Assembly (NCBI RefSeq): GCF_000003815.2
Contig: NC_049995.1
Span: 17,869,777 to 17,933,776, forward strand
Origin: Branchiostoma floridae
Lineage: Eukaryota; Chordata; Leptocardii; Amphioxiformes; Branchiostomatidae
DNA length: 64,000 nucleotides
Reading direction: 5' to 3'
In this document: piece after piece, positions 12,674 to 22,700 of the stretch
Numbering within the stretch: the stretch's first letter is position 1
How the letters are laid out: the number at the start of each line of letters is the position of its first letter
Notes under the pieces: generated by a model
Seen by the model: only the letters and a program-made list of their open reading frames with translations
What the model was told of the DNA's origin: nothing
Databases searched by the model: none
Program-made: the position numbers and the translations under genes

Positions 12674-13158
12674 GGTGGATTTTGTTGGTGATGCCTGGAA
12701 ATTCAAATTAAAGAAAAATAAGACGCAACCTAAAAAAGACGCAACCTGTGGCAACCTAAAAAAAAATTTTTTCCCGCAATTGAATAAATTTTTACAAAAA
12801 TGCTGTTGACAGATTTCATAACTTCAGGGCTCTCCCCAGGAATTTTGTGAAACAACCAGAGGGGCGAGTAGAACAGAAAGAAACATGCCGTCTGCTGTCG
12901 TGAAGATTCCAACATAGCATCCTCATCTACATCTGCACTAATACCTAGTAACAGTTTTTTTTGGAACATATAAATCTTTTAAAGTTTAGTTGCGATGACT
13001 TTTGGAACAGAAACGAGAAAGATTTTTAGACAGAAATATGTGGGGAGGGGGGCATTTTTTTACGGGAGCGAAACGTTGAAAGGCGTGATTTTGGAACAGA
13101 CTACTTGCGCAGGATGGTACTTAATCATATGGCCAAAATAAAAAGCATAAAAGCTTAC

Positions 13159-13270
13159 CTGCACTACTTGGAACTCTTGGAAAAAAACCTAATACGGACG
13201 CAGAACAGGCGAAAACAAATCTGTCGACAGCGCGAAATACTCTGATTTTTTCGAAGCATCCGCCATTTTC
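13159..13270 (-). promoter_or_regulatory. Moonraker 5' UTR exon with YY1-like motif and uORF
   Basis: A consensus donor (AG|GTAAGC) at 13159/13158 joins to the acceptor before 12694, so transcription must start upstream of 13159. GAAAATGGCGG on the minus strand (13270-13260) fits a YY1-type motif. Its ATG opens a 25-codon reading frame that stops at TAG (13191-13189). That frame is the same as the main coding frame after splicing. The transcription start itself is not visible. Confidence 0.6.
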
Positions 13271-13529
13271 AAATTTGTGGCCTCATACCGACGTTCTCGT
13301 GAAGATATCGCACCATAGTTTACAGGCGACACTGGCACCATTTTTCTTTGTTACTGACTTACAAAGAGACATAAACTTTAAGATAAGAGACATTTTGACT
13401 ATAACTAGATTTATTTTGAAAGCTTTTAGCCATAGTTTTAAATTCCATAGGTTTTTCACCACCACAAAAAAGTTAATGTAATGTATATTCTCCCCCTGAT
13501 GCCTCTGAATGGCATGTTCCATACCCAAG
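13271..13529. promoter_or_regulatory. Shared head-to-head promoter, moonraker and SRRD
   Basis: Only about 260 bases separate the moonraker first-exon motif (minus) from the SRRD start codon (plus). No TATA box stands out. Both sides carry an AAnATGGCGG motif. A bidirectional promoter is inferred from the spacing and orientation alone. Confidence 0.55.
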
Positions 13530-13537
13530 ATGGCGGC
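13527..13537 (+). promoter_or_regulatory. YY1-like motif over the SRRD start codon
   Basis: AAGATGGCGGC overlaps the chosen ATG. The same motif sits on the ATG of the gene at 61.5 kb and in the OXR1 leader. Confidence 0.5.
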
Positions 13538-16500
13538 GCCCGGTAGCGCTGCGGACGCCGCAGACGGTTTTCAGCTCGTCACGTCCAAAACACGGAGAAA
13601 ATGGCGGGAAAACCGGCCTGGGTTGGCGACAGCTTACCGGAGACACGCACATCAGGGCGGGGAGGAGGAAAGTGTAGACATAGACAAGCTGGAAAAGAAT
13701 ATATTAGATTCCAAGTAAGGCCTGACACTTAGAGCATGCTTTGTTTACAAACTGCTTTGTTTACAAACTGCTTTGTTTACAAACTGCTTTGTTTACAAAC
13801 TGCTTTGTTTACAAACTTCCTTGTTGGCTGATATAGGTTCTGGATGCTATCTGAAATGTCAGACTGTTTCCAAAATCATATCCAGTTGTTTGAGTAATTA
13901 CCATTTGGCATATTCTTATTACCTGGGTGTCTTCATCAACGTATCAAAGTATATACTACTAGTAGTTAATAACCTGAAGTGACGTGTGTCTATTTTTCAG
14001 AGAGGAGCTGAGATGTTCAGAGTTCTTCTCGACTGTAAAAGGTATGTGACATTCTTAACTTAAGTTTACATGGCACCTACTAAAACTATTTCTAATGATG
14101 AACATAGAGTAAGTGTAATGAGTTATTGAACTCACCTATTTTTATTGCTATTGACATCTATGTATATTGGATGCCAATCAGTCAATGGCAGTTTTCTAGT
14201 ACAGTAGAAGCCGCCTAATTGCACAGCCTATTTGCCAGTAAATTTCGTGCAATTACCCTTATGGTGCAATAATGCGAAGCTATCTAGGTGGACCGCATCG
14301 GTTTGGGATTTGGGGATTCCGTGCAGGTAACAGAAGTGTGCGTTAATCCATTGTGCAATTAACTGGCTTCTACTGCCTATTATATGTATACCAGGCCCTG
14401 TGTTTGAACCATATTTTGCAGTTACATAATAGTACCATGACCATGGAAGCAGACAGACAGACAGAGGCAGCGTTAACTTTGGAGGAAATTTACTGGCAAA
14501 TAGGCTGTGCAATTAGGCGGCTTCTACTGTACTAGAAAACTGCCATTGACTGATTGGCATCCAATATACATAGAATCAATAGCAATAAAAATGTATGTAT
14601 GTATTCATGTGTGGGCCACAACACCAGCATACCGCTGCCTGTGGCCCACGTGTATTGTATCGTTTGCAATCTCAATAAATCAAATCAAATCATGGCTCAT
14701 ATAACCGTTCCGTGCTGTTTTCTTCAAACAAGATGGCAATTTTCTGTTTTGTTTCTACAGACATTTTCAGACACGTAAAAAGAAGAGACTGGGAGAGTGT
14801 ATGTATCCCTACCACACACATCAGCCCGACCCAAAACTGTGGCTGTGAGGACCTGAGAAGAGAATCCCTCCCCTGTCAACACTGCGTGGAGTCATCAGCA
14901 GGGACAGAGGGTGTGCAAGGGTTTGTGGAGTCAGCAGCAGTGACGGGGAGTCTCCAAGGGTTTGATGACATCGTGTGCTACGGGCTGGGAAGATTCTCCA
15001 GTTGTGTGACGGCGAGATATCAGCTGGGGTTTCTTCTGCTGCTTACAGATGTTTTAGATGTAAGTATTAATAATTGGTTGCTTATGACAGTGGACTACAG
15101 CTTAATGTCCTATCCTAAGGACTGCAACCCTTTCCAGTAACATGCATGTTGGGCGCATACAAAATAGGCAAGTGCCTCATGCGGATATTAAATAAGTGCA
15201 GTTCTAGATAAAAATGGATTCACCAGTCAGATTTTGGGGACATTTTTACATGTCATTTTTTCATTGCTCTTGCAATAGAAAGTAAAACATCTAAAAAAAT
15301 GTTTCTTTATTGGATTTGTACCCATAAAAGTTGCATTTTTATATATTATATCATATGGCAGGGCATAATTGGGGTATGATATCCAATACAAGTTAGTCTT
15401 AAGATGATAAAAGAACACCAGTCTGAGAAGGCTTTCATCATCATCATCAGTCACTGTATTCTGCATCTATAGTCTTGAGAAAGGCAAAGCTTGTTTTGGA
15501 AAGTGCTTGATTGTTTTTTAAGTTGATTTAGTCCTACAAATCTCTATTATGTATTTCCACCATTTCCACCTTTTGTGCAGGTCCCCGGCAGCTGCTTTGT
15601 CTACGATCCTCTCTTCTCATCCAGTGAGAAACAGCTGCTGGAGAAACTTGGGTTTCAACTTATACAGAAGAATGAGGTAATACATAGAAAATGTATGTGT
15701 AACTGACATGTAATATACTAGTAGTTGAAAAGTTTGAGCTACATTCCAACACAAGGGAGACAATCACCAGTTAACCATCCTCCTACGCAGGGACATCCAA
15801 CAGCCAAACTGCCTGTCTGGGTGTGCCCTGCTCTTTCAACCGTCACTCTTAGTTCCTGACCGCCCTGCTTATAAATGTTAATAAGGTTACCCTTGGCCTT
15901 ATACATGCGAGACAGCTTTTGAAAACAGAAAGCCTGTTCTCTGATTGGCTGGCAGCTGGTTTGGGGGGGGGACGTCCACAGGAACTAAGAGTGACGGTTG
16001 AAAGAGCAGGGTACATCCAGACAGGCAAATTGGCTGTCCCTGCGTAGGAGTATGCAGTAAACAGTTGTTTGTTGTTTACAGGAAGGTAAGAGACCAGCAA
16101 ACAGTTGTTTGTTGTTTACAGGAGGGTAAGAGACCAGTAAACAGTTGTTTGTTGTTTACAGGAAGGTAAGAGACCAGTAAACAGTTGTTTGTTGTTTACA
16201 GGAAGGTAAGAGACCAGTAAACAGTTGTTTGTTGTTTATAGGAAGGTAAGAGACCAGTAAACAGTTGTTTGTTGTTTACAGGAAGGTAAGAGACCAGTAA
16301 ACAGAAGAACCCTGTTCTACATGCCCCACTGTGGGAAGCCCCTGTACAACAACCTGCTGTGGTCCAACTGGGGACCACAACTCAGCAACCTAGCCGTGCT
16401 GGGGAACAGTCTGTCCAACATGGCTCTCAGGTTGTTATTTTTGTTTGTTTAAACCTTTCTTTATTTCAATTACTTTATTTATTTATTAATTTCATACACA

Positions 16501-17646
16501 CAAACAGACACCAAATGTGCTCGGAACAGGCACAATACAAGCACAGGGAGAGGTATTGTGGCTAATACGGCAGAAATAAAAGATTTGTCTGAACATGCAT
16601 GATATAGTAGAGCATGGTCCAAACATGTGAGGGGCCGCAACCTTTAACCTGGCTCATGAGCAGTTTAATCTGTGAATGCGCTTATTGTACAGGCCCTGAG
16701 TGAACCCTCACATGTGCCAATGATACTGTAACAGTACAGTGCCTGAAACTCTTGTCCTCATCTAATCACAGAACCAAGGTTTATTTGTTAGGCGGTACTG
16801 ATCTTAACTAAACTGTTTGAGCTTTATTTGTTGAATATTTTTTATACTTCCAGATGCACCAGCAAAGAGTTGGAGAAGGCAGCATTCTACATACACAGTG
16901 TATCCTTACAACAGTGTTCAAACTACATAATGTTGTGACTTACAGAAAAATGTCTTAGATTATGGTTGGACAGGGGTGAGAATTATGATGTAATATGAAA
17001 TGCAAAAACTAAAAAAAAGGATATTATGAACGTGTAACAAATTCAAAGTTGCCCTTTCAAACATAGTGTTGTAACAAGTTGAAAAGCATATCCTTTAAGA
17101 TGCACCCTTGTCACAACTGAGCATAAGGTTTGTACAGTCAAGTGGTTAGCACTGCATCTGGATCAAGTGGTTCGGAGTTCAAATCTCGCCTTTTGGTACT
17201 CATCAAACATGCATGCTACTTCAAAGGATAGGAAGTTGACTTGTTAAGTAGATTCTACAGTCTTTTCTTGTTGAGAAGAGCTGGGAGCATTTCCCCAGTA
17301 CAACAAACTTGTTAATACTGCACATAGCATCTGTCGATGTCCCAATCAGTGATAAATAGCTCAACTGGTCATTAAACTGGCTCGAGATCACTTTCACATT
17401 CACAACTTAAAAGTGACATGAGTGTGAACTATAAAACTCCTTAACGTCTGCCGACAGATCTTAGACTACACAAAGGAGTTCCCCCTGCCAAACAAGTTTC
17501 ACTTTCAGGACATCTTTAACGACACGTCCCTTCATCTGTTTCCCGTGACGGACAGGTCCCCGCCCCCGTCGCTATGGCAACAGGCGGCGGAACCCGTCTA
17601 CGACCTTGACTGGCAGGAGGAGATTATTACCAACTGTGACAAGTGA
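13530..17646 (+). CDS. SRRD: SRR1-like domain protein
   Basis: SRR1-domain proteins were first named for a plant circadian and light-signalling gene; the animal protein's biochemical role is poorly defined. Seven exons: 13530-13714, 14001-14041, 14761-15059, 15581-15676, 16282-16430, 16854-16899, 17458-17646, giving 334 codons with all phases consistent. Family signatures: ARYQLGFLLLL at the end of exon 3, FVYDPLFSSSEKQLLEKLG in exon 4, the LFYMPHCGKPLYNNLLWSNW core in exon 5, and FQDIFNDTSLHLFP near the C terminus. The SRR1 domain covers about residues 140-310. I chose the Met at 13530 (AAGATGG context) over an in-frame Met at 13509. Exon 5 is preceded by six tandem copies of its own acceptor; only the last reads into the exon. 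A poly(A) signal follows 60 bases after the stop. Confidence 0.9.
13737..13822. repeat. Short tandem repeat, 18-bp unit
   Basis: About five copies of CTTTGTTTACAAACTG just after SRRD exon 1; each unit has an internal TTGTTTACAA palindrome. Confidence 0.85.
14139..14592. repeat. Long inverted duplication around a MITE
   Basis: Arms of about 107 bp at 14139-14247 and 14485-14592 are near-perfect inverse copies and include unique-looking flank as well as the element end. The loop is about 240 bp. It lies in SRRD intron 2. Confidence 0.8.
14202..14375. mobile_element. MITE with CAGTAGAAGCC ends
   Basis: Ends ACAGTAGAAGCCGCCTAATT and AATTAACTGGCTTCTACTG are inverted. A related copy lies at 63080-63256. 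Confidence 0.7.
15782..16051. mobile_element. Foldback element with long inverted ends
   Basis: CTACGCAGGGACA and GTCAC.CTTAGTTCCTG blocks at the left return inverted at the right (CAGGAACTAAGAGTGAC, TGTCCCTGCGTAG). Relatives at 52946-53440 and, partly, 56812-56893. Confidence 0.75.
16040..16303 (+). repeat. Splice-junction array, SRRD exon 5 acceptor
   Basis: Six 40-bp units of TTTGTTGTTTACAG|GAAGGTAAGA...ACCAGTAAACAG. Acceptor positions are spaced at exactly 40 bases (16081, 16121, 16161, 16201, 16241, 16281). Each unit also contains GGAAG|GTAAGA, a good donor consensus four bases after the acceptor. Only the sixth leads into the exon body. Confidence 0.92.
17128..17210 (+). mobile_element. 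tRNA-like SINE head
   Basis: AGTCAAGTGGTTAGCACTG (A-box-like) and GTTCGGAGTTCAAATCTCGC (B-box-like) about 40 bases apart in SRRD intron 6. No complete tRNA cloverleaf is expected. Confidence 0.5.
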
Positions 17647-17707
17647 CGGGTATCATACCAGAGTTCATGTGTGTAGATAAGGCAAAAGGAATCACCTTTA
17701 ATTTATT

Positions 17708-17713
17708 AATAAA
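17708..17713 (+). terminator. Poly(A) signal of SRRD
   Basis: AATAAA about 60 bases after the SRRD stop codon, with a T/G-rich stretch downstream (TGTGCCATTTGTC). Confidence 0.65.
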
Positions 17714-18277
17714 ATGTTTGGCCTATGCTGCCTGGAAATGTGTGCCATTTGTCATGTTCTTAATTGCATCACTTAATTGTTAAGTTTGGTATCATCTTTT
17801 TTTCTTTTTTTTTTGGTTTCTCCTGTCGATTGGACAGATGAGGAGGCAGACAGGCTTTTTGCCTGTTTGCCTGACCTGCACATGACTTTTTATGGTGAAG
17901 GAGGGGTGTGCAATTCTTTTTGGTATCATCAAGAAGGCATTAAGTGTAGTTTCTTCCCACAGAAAGAGAATTAGTGATGGCTCAAAAGATAATTACACCT
18001 CTCATGGTTAACGGATGAGACATGTAGGGAGTTGGAGACCAAAGTTTGGCAGTAATTTGCAAGTCTTTTTGTCAGCGAGAGTTCCCCTTGCCCACCGGAG
18101 CCGCAGTGCAGTCTGGGAAGGGTGGTGAAATTCCCCACAATTTCAGCAGGGGGCGCAATTCTACCACGATTACAGTTCCAACCAGGATGCCCCTCCAGAC
18201 TGGATCCTGTGTCTCAAGTTACCAACTAATTTTACCAGAAGCTCAACTGTGAGGCAGTGTTGTAAATTGCCAGGCTG

Positions 18278-18498
18278 TAACGCTAGTTCACCTTTATTCG
18301 CGGGGTAACCTTTATCCGTTGTATTCAACACCAGGGTATTTCAGAATATCAAGTCGATGGACGGTGGTCTCAGACTGCATTATATTGAAAAAAAAATGCA
18401 ATTTGAAACTACCGTCCATCAATGTGATATCCCCAAGTATCCTGGTTTTAGGTACAACGGATATAGGTTACTCTGCGAATAAAGGTGAACTAGCGTTA
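18278..18498. mobile_element. MITE with TAACGCTAGTTCACC ends
   Basis: TAACGCTAGTTCACCTTTAT and ATAAAGGTGAACTAGCGTTA are perfect inverted ends about 220 bp apart, and much of the interior is also self-complementary. Confidence 0.85.
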
Positions 18499-18511
18499 TA
18501 TGTATACAAAT

Positions 18512-18792
18512 GTACATGTAATCAATCTCCAAGCAGATCAGTATCCTCCATAGTGACTGCTGGCTCATTCCTTTCGATCACTAACTAAGCATTCACTACG
18601 GAGGATGGTAGGAGGCTAGATATAGTAATCTCCAAGCAGATCCTATAGTGCAAGAATAGTGGCATAACATAGTATCAAAAGGTCAGCTAAGGAGCACAGC
18701 CTTTGGTAAACAATGAGCACTCCTGGGCCAGGCTACATTCCTTTGCCAGCTTTAGATATTAGGATCATAGTAGGATCTGCTTGGAGATAAAA
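18512..18792. mobile_element. ATCTCCAAGCAGATC elements
   Basis: ATCTCCAAGCAGATC at 18526 and 18630 and the inverse GGATCTGCTTGGAGAT at 18774. Same ends as the compact element at 20494-20632. Confidence 0.65.
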
Positions 18793-19385
18793 TATTCTTC
18801 AGTAACAATAAACATGGTTCATGATATTAAATTCCATTACTGAAGAGGGAATATATTTCAAGGTCACCAGTATAGCCTAGTTCCAAGGCAGCCCTGGGTG
18901 GCCTATAGTAATTTGATAGTTCATGATGATAGCCTGGCTCCTAGGAATTCTCACAGGGATAAACTTCACATTCTAAAATAATGTCAACAATTTAGGAAGA
19001 AAAACAATTAAAAGCAAAAAAAAGAGTTGGACGTCATCTGACTTCTACGACCGTGCCCGCACCGTGTCAAAACAATATATCATTACGTGATGAAAAATCG
19101 TTAATGTGGAAAAAGGTGGTCCAAAAAATCAATATGGAGCATACCATGGTGGGCGGGAATTCGTGATTTTGAATTGATTTTTGAAACACAAACTATGCTT
19201 TATTTTGAAATGAAATCGTGCATATCATATTGTTAAACAGAAGCGACATTTTCTAAGTTTTATATGGCTTCAAATATGGGGTATATTTGATAAAGCAAGC
19301 ATCAATTAGTTTTGTTATTCCCTACGAAGTATTGGTACGGTCCAGCTCCCCAAGGTTTCCTTGCGATGACGTCACCCTGATTTCC

Positions 19386-19508
19386 AAGATGGCCGCTGCC
19401 TGGTATCACAACAGCAACATTCGGTCACAGAACAGGGCTGCTGGCGACTCTGCCCGCGGGTTCCTCTCGGCTGGAAGACAGGAATACTCTGGCCCGACTG
19501 TGTGCTAG
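19386..19508 (+). promoter_or_regulatory. OXR1 leader with YY1-like motif and uORF
   Basis: AAGATGGCCGC (19386-19396) contains an ATG that opens a 39-codon frame ending at TAG 19506-19508, about 220 bases before the OXR1 start codon. It is probably a 5' UTR uORF. A separate alternative first exon cannot be excluded. Confidence 0.45.
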
Positions 19509-19730
19509 CCGCGAGGCACGACATTACCGAGTTCCCGCCATTAGAACGAGCTGTGTAGCGCTCCATCTGTGAAATACCCGCGCCGAAACAAATGGATCAT
19601 TTCAATGGACTTCTCTGAAGGACATCGCAGAGTTGTTTTGGAGAACAGTCCTTGAGAGGAGGGGGTGAGGAGCTCGTCTCGAGGACTTCCTTATGATCGA
19701 ACTGACGTCTTAAGACGTCTTGAAGCAGCC

Positions 19731-22700
19731 ATGGCGACCCGGATGGCGAGTCGGGAGCAGAAGGAGGAGGGGGAGCTCGCTGCTAGCAGGAAGAGGCGGA
19801 TGTTCGACCTCTCTAGGTAACTCTGACACGTATTCGGCTCAATTTTATCACACCATCTACAAAATATGGCGACTTGATGCCAACATATAATTATGTATAA
19901 CATTCTCTTGTCGTTAGTGTTATTTCTAGCGTAACGTTATTGCATGAGACTTGGTTTGTAGATGGGTATCATTTTGCAGAAAGATTCTCCGCAGTTGTCT
20001 TGCAAAAAAAAATATTTGGTATCTCTCCCCAACATCGGTTAGCTGCATGATGAAAACCACCTCCCGGCCATTGCTGGCAAACTTTCCATGTTAACATTAT
20101 AACACTGTGCCGTGATGTGAGAGAGGCTTGTTGGCAAGTTTTGTCCCCAGTTCGCAGGACATATAATTCCGTCCCTGTTTCTGTCCCGTGAGGTCACACC
20201 TCCCACATTTCCGCCCCATCATGCATCATGTGATGAATGACTTTTCAAGCAGAGGTTAGGTTCTAGATTGTTTTGGACGTTTTATATATTAATATCTACA
20301 GACATTAGAAAAATGTTAGCTTTTCATTTTGTTGAACAACCAGAAATAGGAAATTTGACATATTAGAAAATTTGATAAAAAGGTCTAAAACAGCCAAACT
20401 GAAACTGCTTCGAGAATATTGTATTATTTATAAATTGCTTGTGACAAGAAGGTTGAACCTTCTTCCTTGCTTGTGATGAGTTCATGTTGAATAATCTCCA
20501 AGCAGATCCTATGGTTAGCATAAGATAGTATTAAAAGCTGGCAGAGGAGTGTATTTGTCTTGGACTCTTAACTCTTCACTCCTCTGTGAGCTTTTGATAC
20601 TATTTTATGCCACTGTAGGATCTGCTTGGAGATCAATGTTAAAAACAAAATATGGATATTTATGCTTGTGTTTTTTGTTTGTTCAACTTTTGCAGTTTTG
20701 TCAGTGAAACACGGAATTCAGGGTTTGTTTGTTTGCTTTTGCTTCAGATGACAATGGTTTTTTATCGTTTGATCTCAGTATATTCTCAATCTCAGTTGAA
20801 GATCCCCAAATTGATAACTTGATATTTTGAAGATTGTATTAAGGTGAAGGATGTAAACAATGAATGAAAGAATGATAAATGAATGAATGATAAATGAATG
20901 AATGAATGAATGAATGAACAAATGATGGAATGACTGAATGAATAATTAAATGACTTGAATCATTGAATGAATGAAACAATGAATGAATGAACAATCAAAT
21001 GATTGAATGACTGACTGACTGACTGAATAAATGAATTTTGCAACACAAAACGTGCCCTAGCCCAGGCCATACACACCAGGGCTCGAAATTCATTTTTGGG
21101 ATTAGGTGCACTGGTGCACGTGCACCCAGCTTAAAAAATTGGGTGCACCCAAAAAATTTTGGGTGCACCACTTAAATTTAAGTAGAATGTTAAAAAAACC
21201 TAATAACAAAACTTAGTCACAAGCTATCAAATTCTTAAACAAGTAACATGACAGACATTTTCATTATCTTTCTAACACTTAGATGTCAAGAATATGATGT
21301 ATACTAGTATACTTGATATCTTTCCATACATAAACCTAAGAAAATATTTGGGTGCACCCTGTGCACCCACTGAAAATAATTGGGTGCACAGTGCCAATTT
21401 TGGGTGCACCTGGGTGCACGTGCACCCAGTATTTCGAGCCCTGCATACAGACCAACATGTACTAGTACAGTTAAACCTGCCTAAGACAACCACCCAAGGG
21501 ACCGGGCAAAAGCGGTCGATTTGGTCAGGTGGTCGATTAGAAGAGTATCGACTCTCAACATGTCCGATGCATAGTTTAAATGGTTTCCGTTGTGTTAAAT
21601 GGCAAATAGCATACGCACGTGCATCCGCCGCCATCTTTATTTTGAACATAACATCGTAATGGTAGTCAAAATTCAACGTAAACTGGCTGAATTTGGCACA
21701 AAATCGCGCTAGTTATCCTTGAAAATCGATGACACCTCAAGATTTGAAAATAACGCGGGCGTTATAGGCAGGGATTTGGTCACAATTTTGGGTGGTCGCG
21801 GTCGCCAGGTGGTCGGTGTGAAGAGGTCGCTTAATGCTTACGCCAGTGAGGAAAATTTTCGGGACAGAGAAAAAGTGGTCGTAATGGCCAGGTGGTCGCT
21901 AAAAAGAGGTGGTCGCTTGGGCAGGTTTGACTGTACTAGTACATGACTCCAACTGTTACAAGACAGACACACATTGTAGATTGTCAGATTAACTAGGATT
22001 ACAAATATTAGGAAGCCTGTTACTAGTATTGTTGCTGCTGTCGCTGACAACTAATCATCATCATATAATTGAAGGAATGATTCTGTCAAATAAAACCTAA
22101 AACAATTTTTTTTTTCATGTAGAGATTAGAGTCAGAATCTGACTCAGACATTAATTTATTCAGGCATGAATCTCCAATTTGGATCTTCTGTTCTAGGGGT
22201 GGGTACTAGGGCTGTGTACCTAAACAAATTTCAGGTACAGGTACAGGTACAGGTACACAGATGTTTAGATCCGGACCTGTACCTAAACATTTTTTTAGGT
22301 ACGATACAGGTACGGGTATTTAGGTACACAGCCCTAGTGGGTACCGGTACAGAAAATCCAGGTCCGGTTCAGGTCCAGAGGATCAGGTCCAGGTCCGGAC
22401 CTGAACCTGGACCTGATGCAGTATGAGTATGACTCGTAGCAATGGTCCATTTCACTACAAAGAAATCTATTTGGTAGAGTAATAGACTCACAGTGGCATT
22501 TTAAAAACGCTAACTGCACCTGTACGATTGGCTGTAAGACTTGGTAGAAATTACTATAAACTCTACTCTACTTCACTCTTGTTATTTTCTTCCACCTGCA
22601 AGCGCCAAAAGGTGTGAATGCCTGATAAGACAATCTGTGAATTTTCTAATCGGTCCAACATCTGGTCCACCCAATTTTTTCAGGTCCGGTTTTTCTGGAC

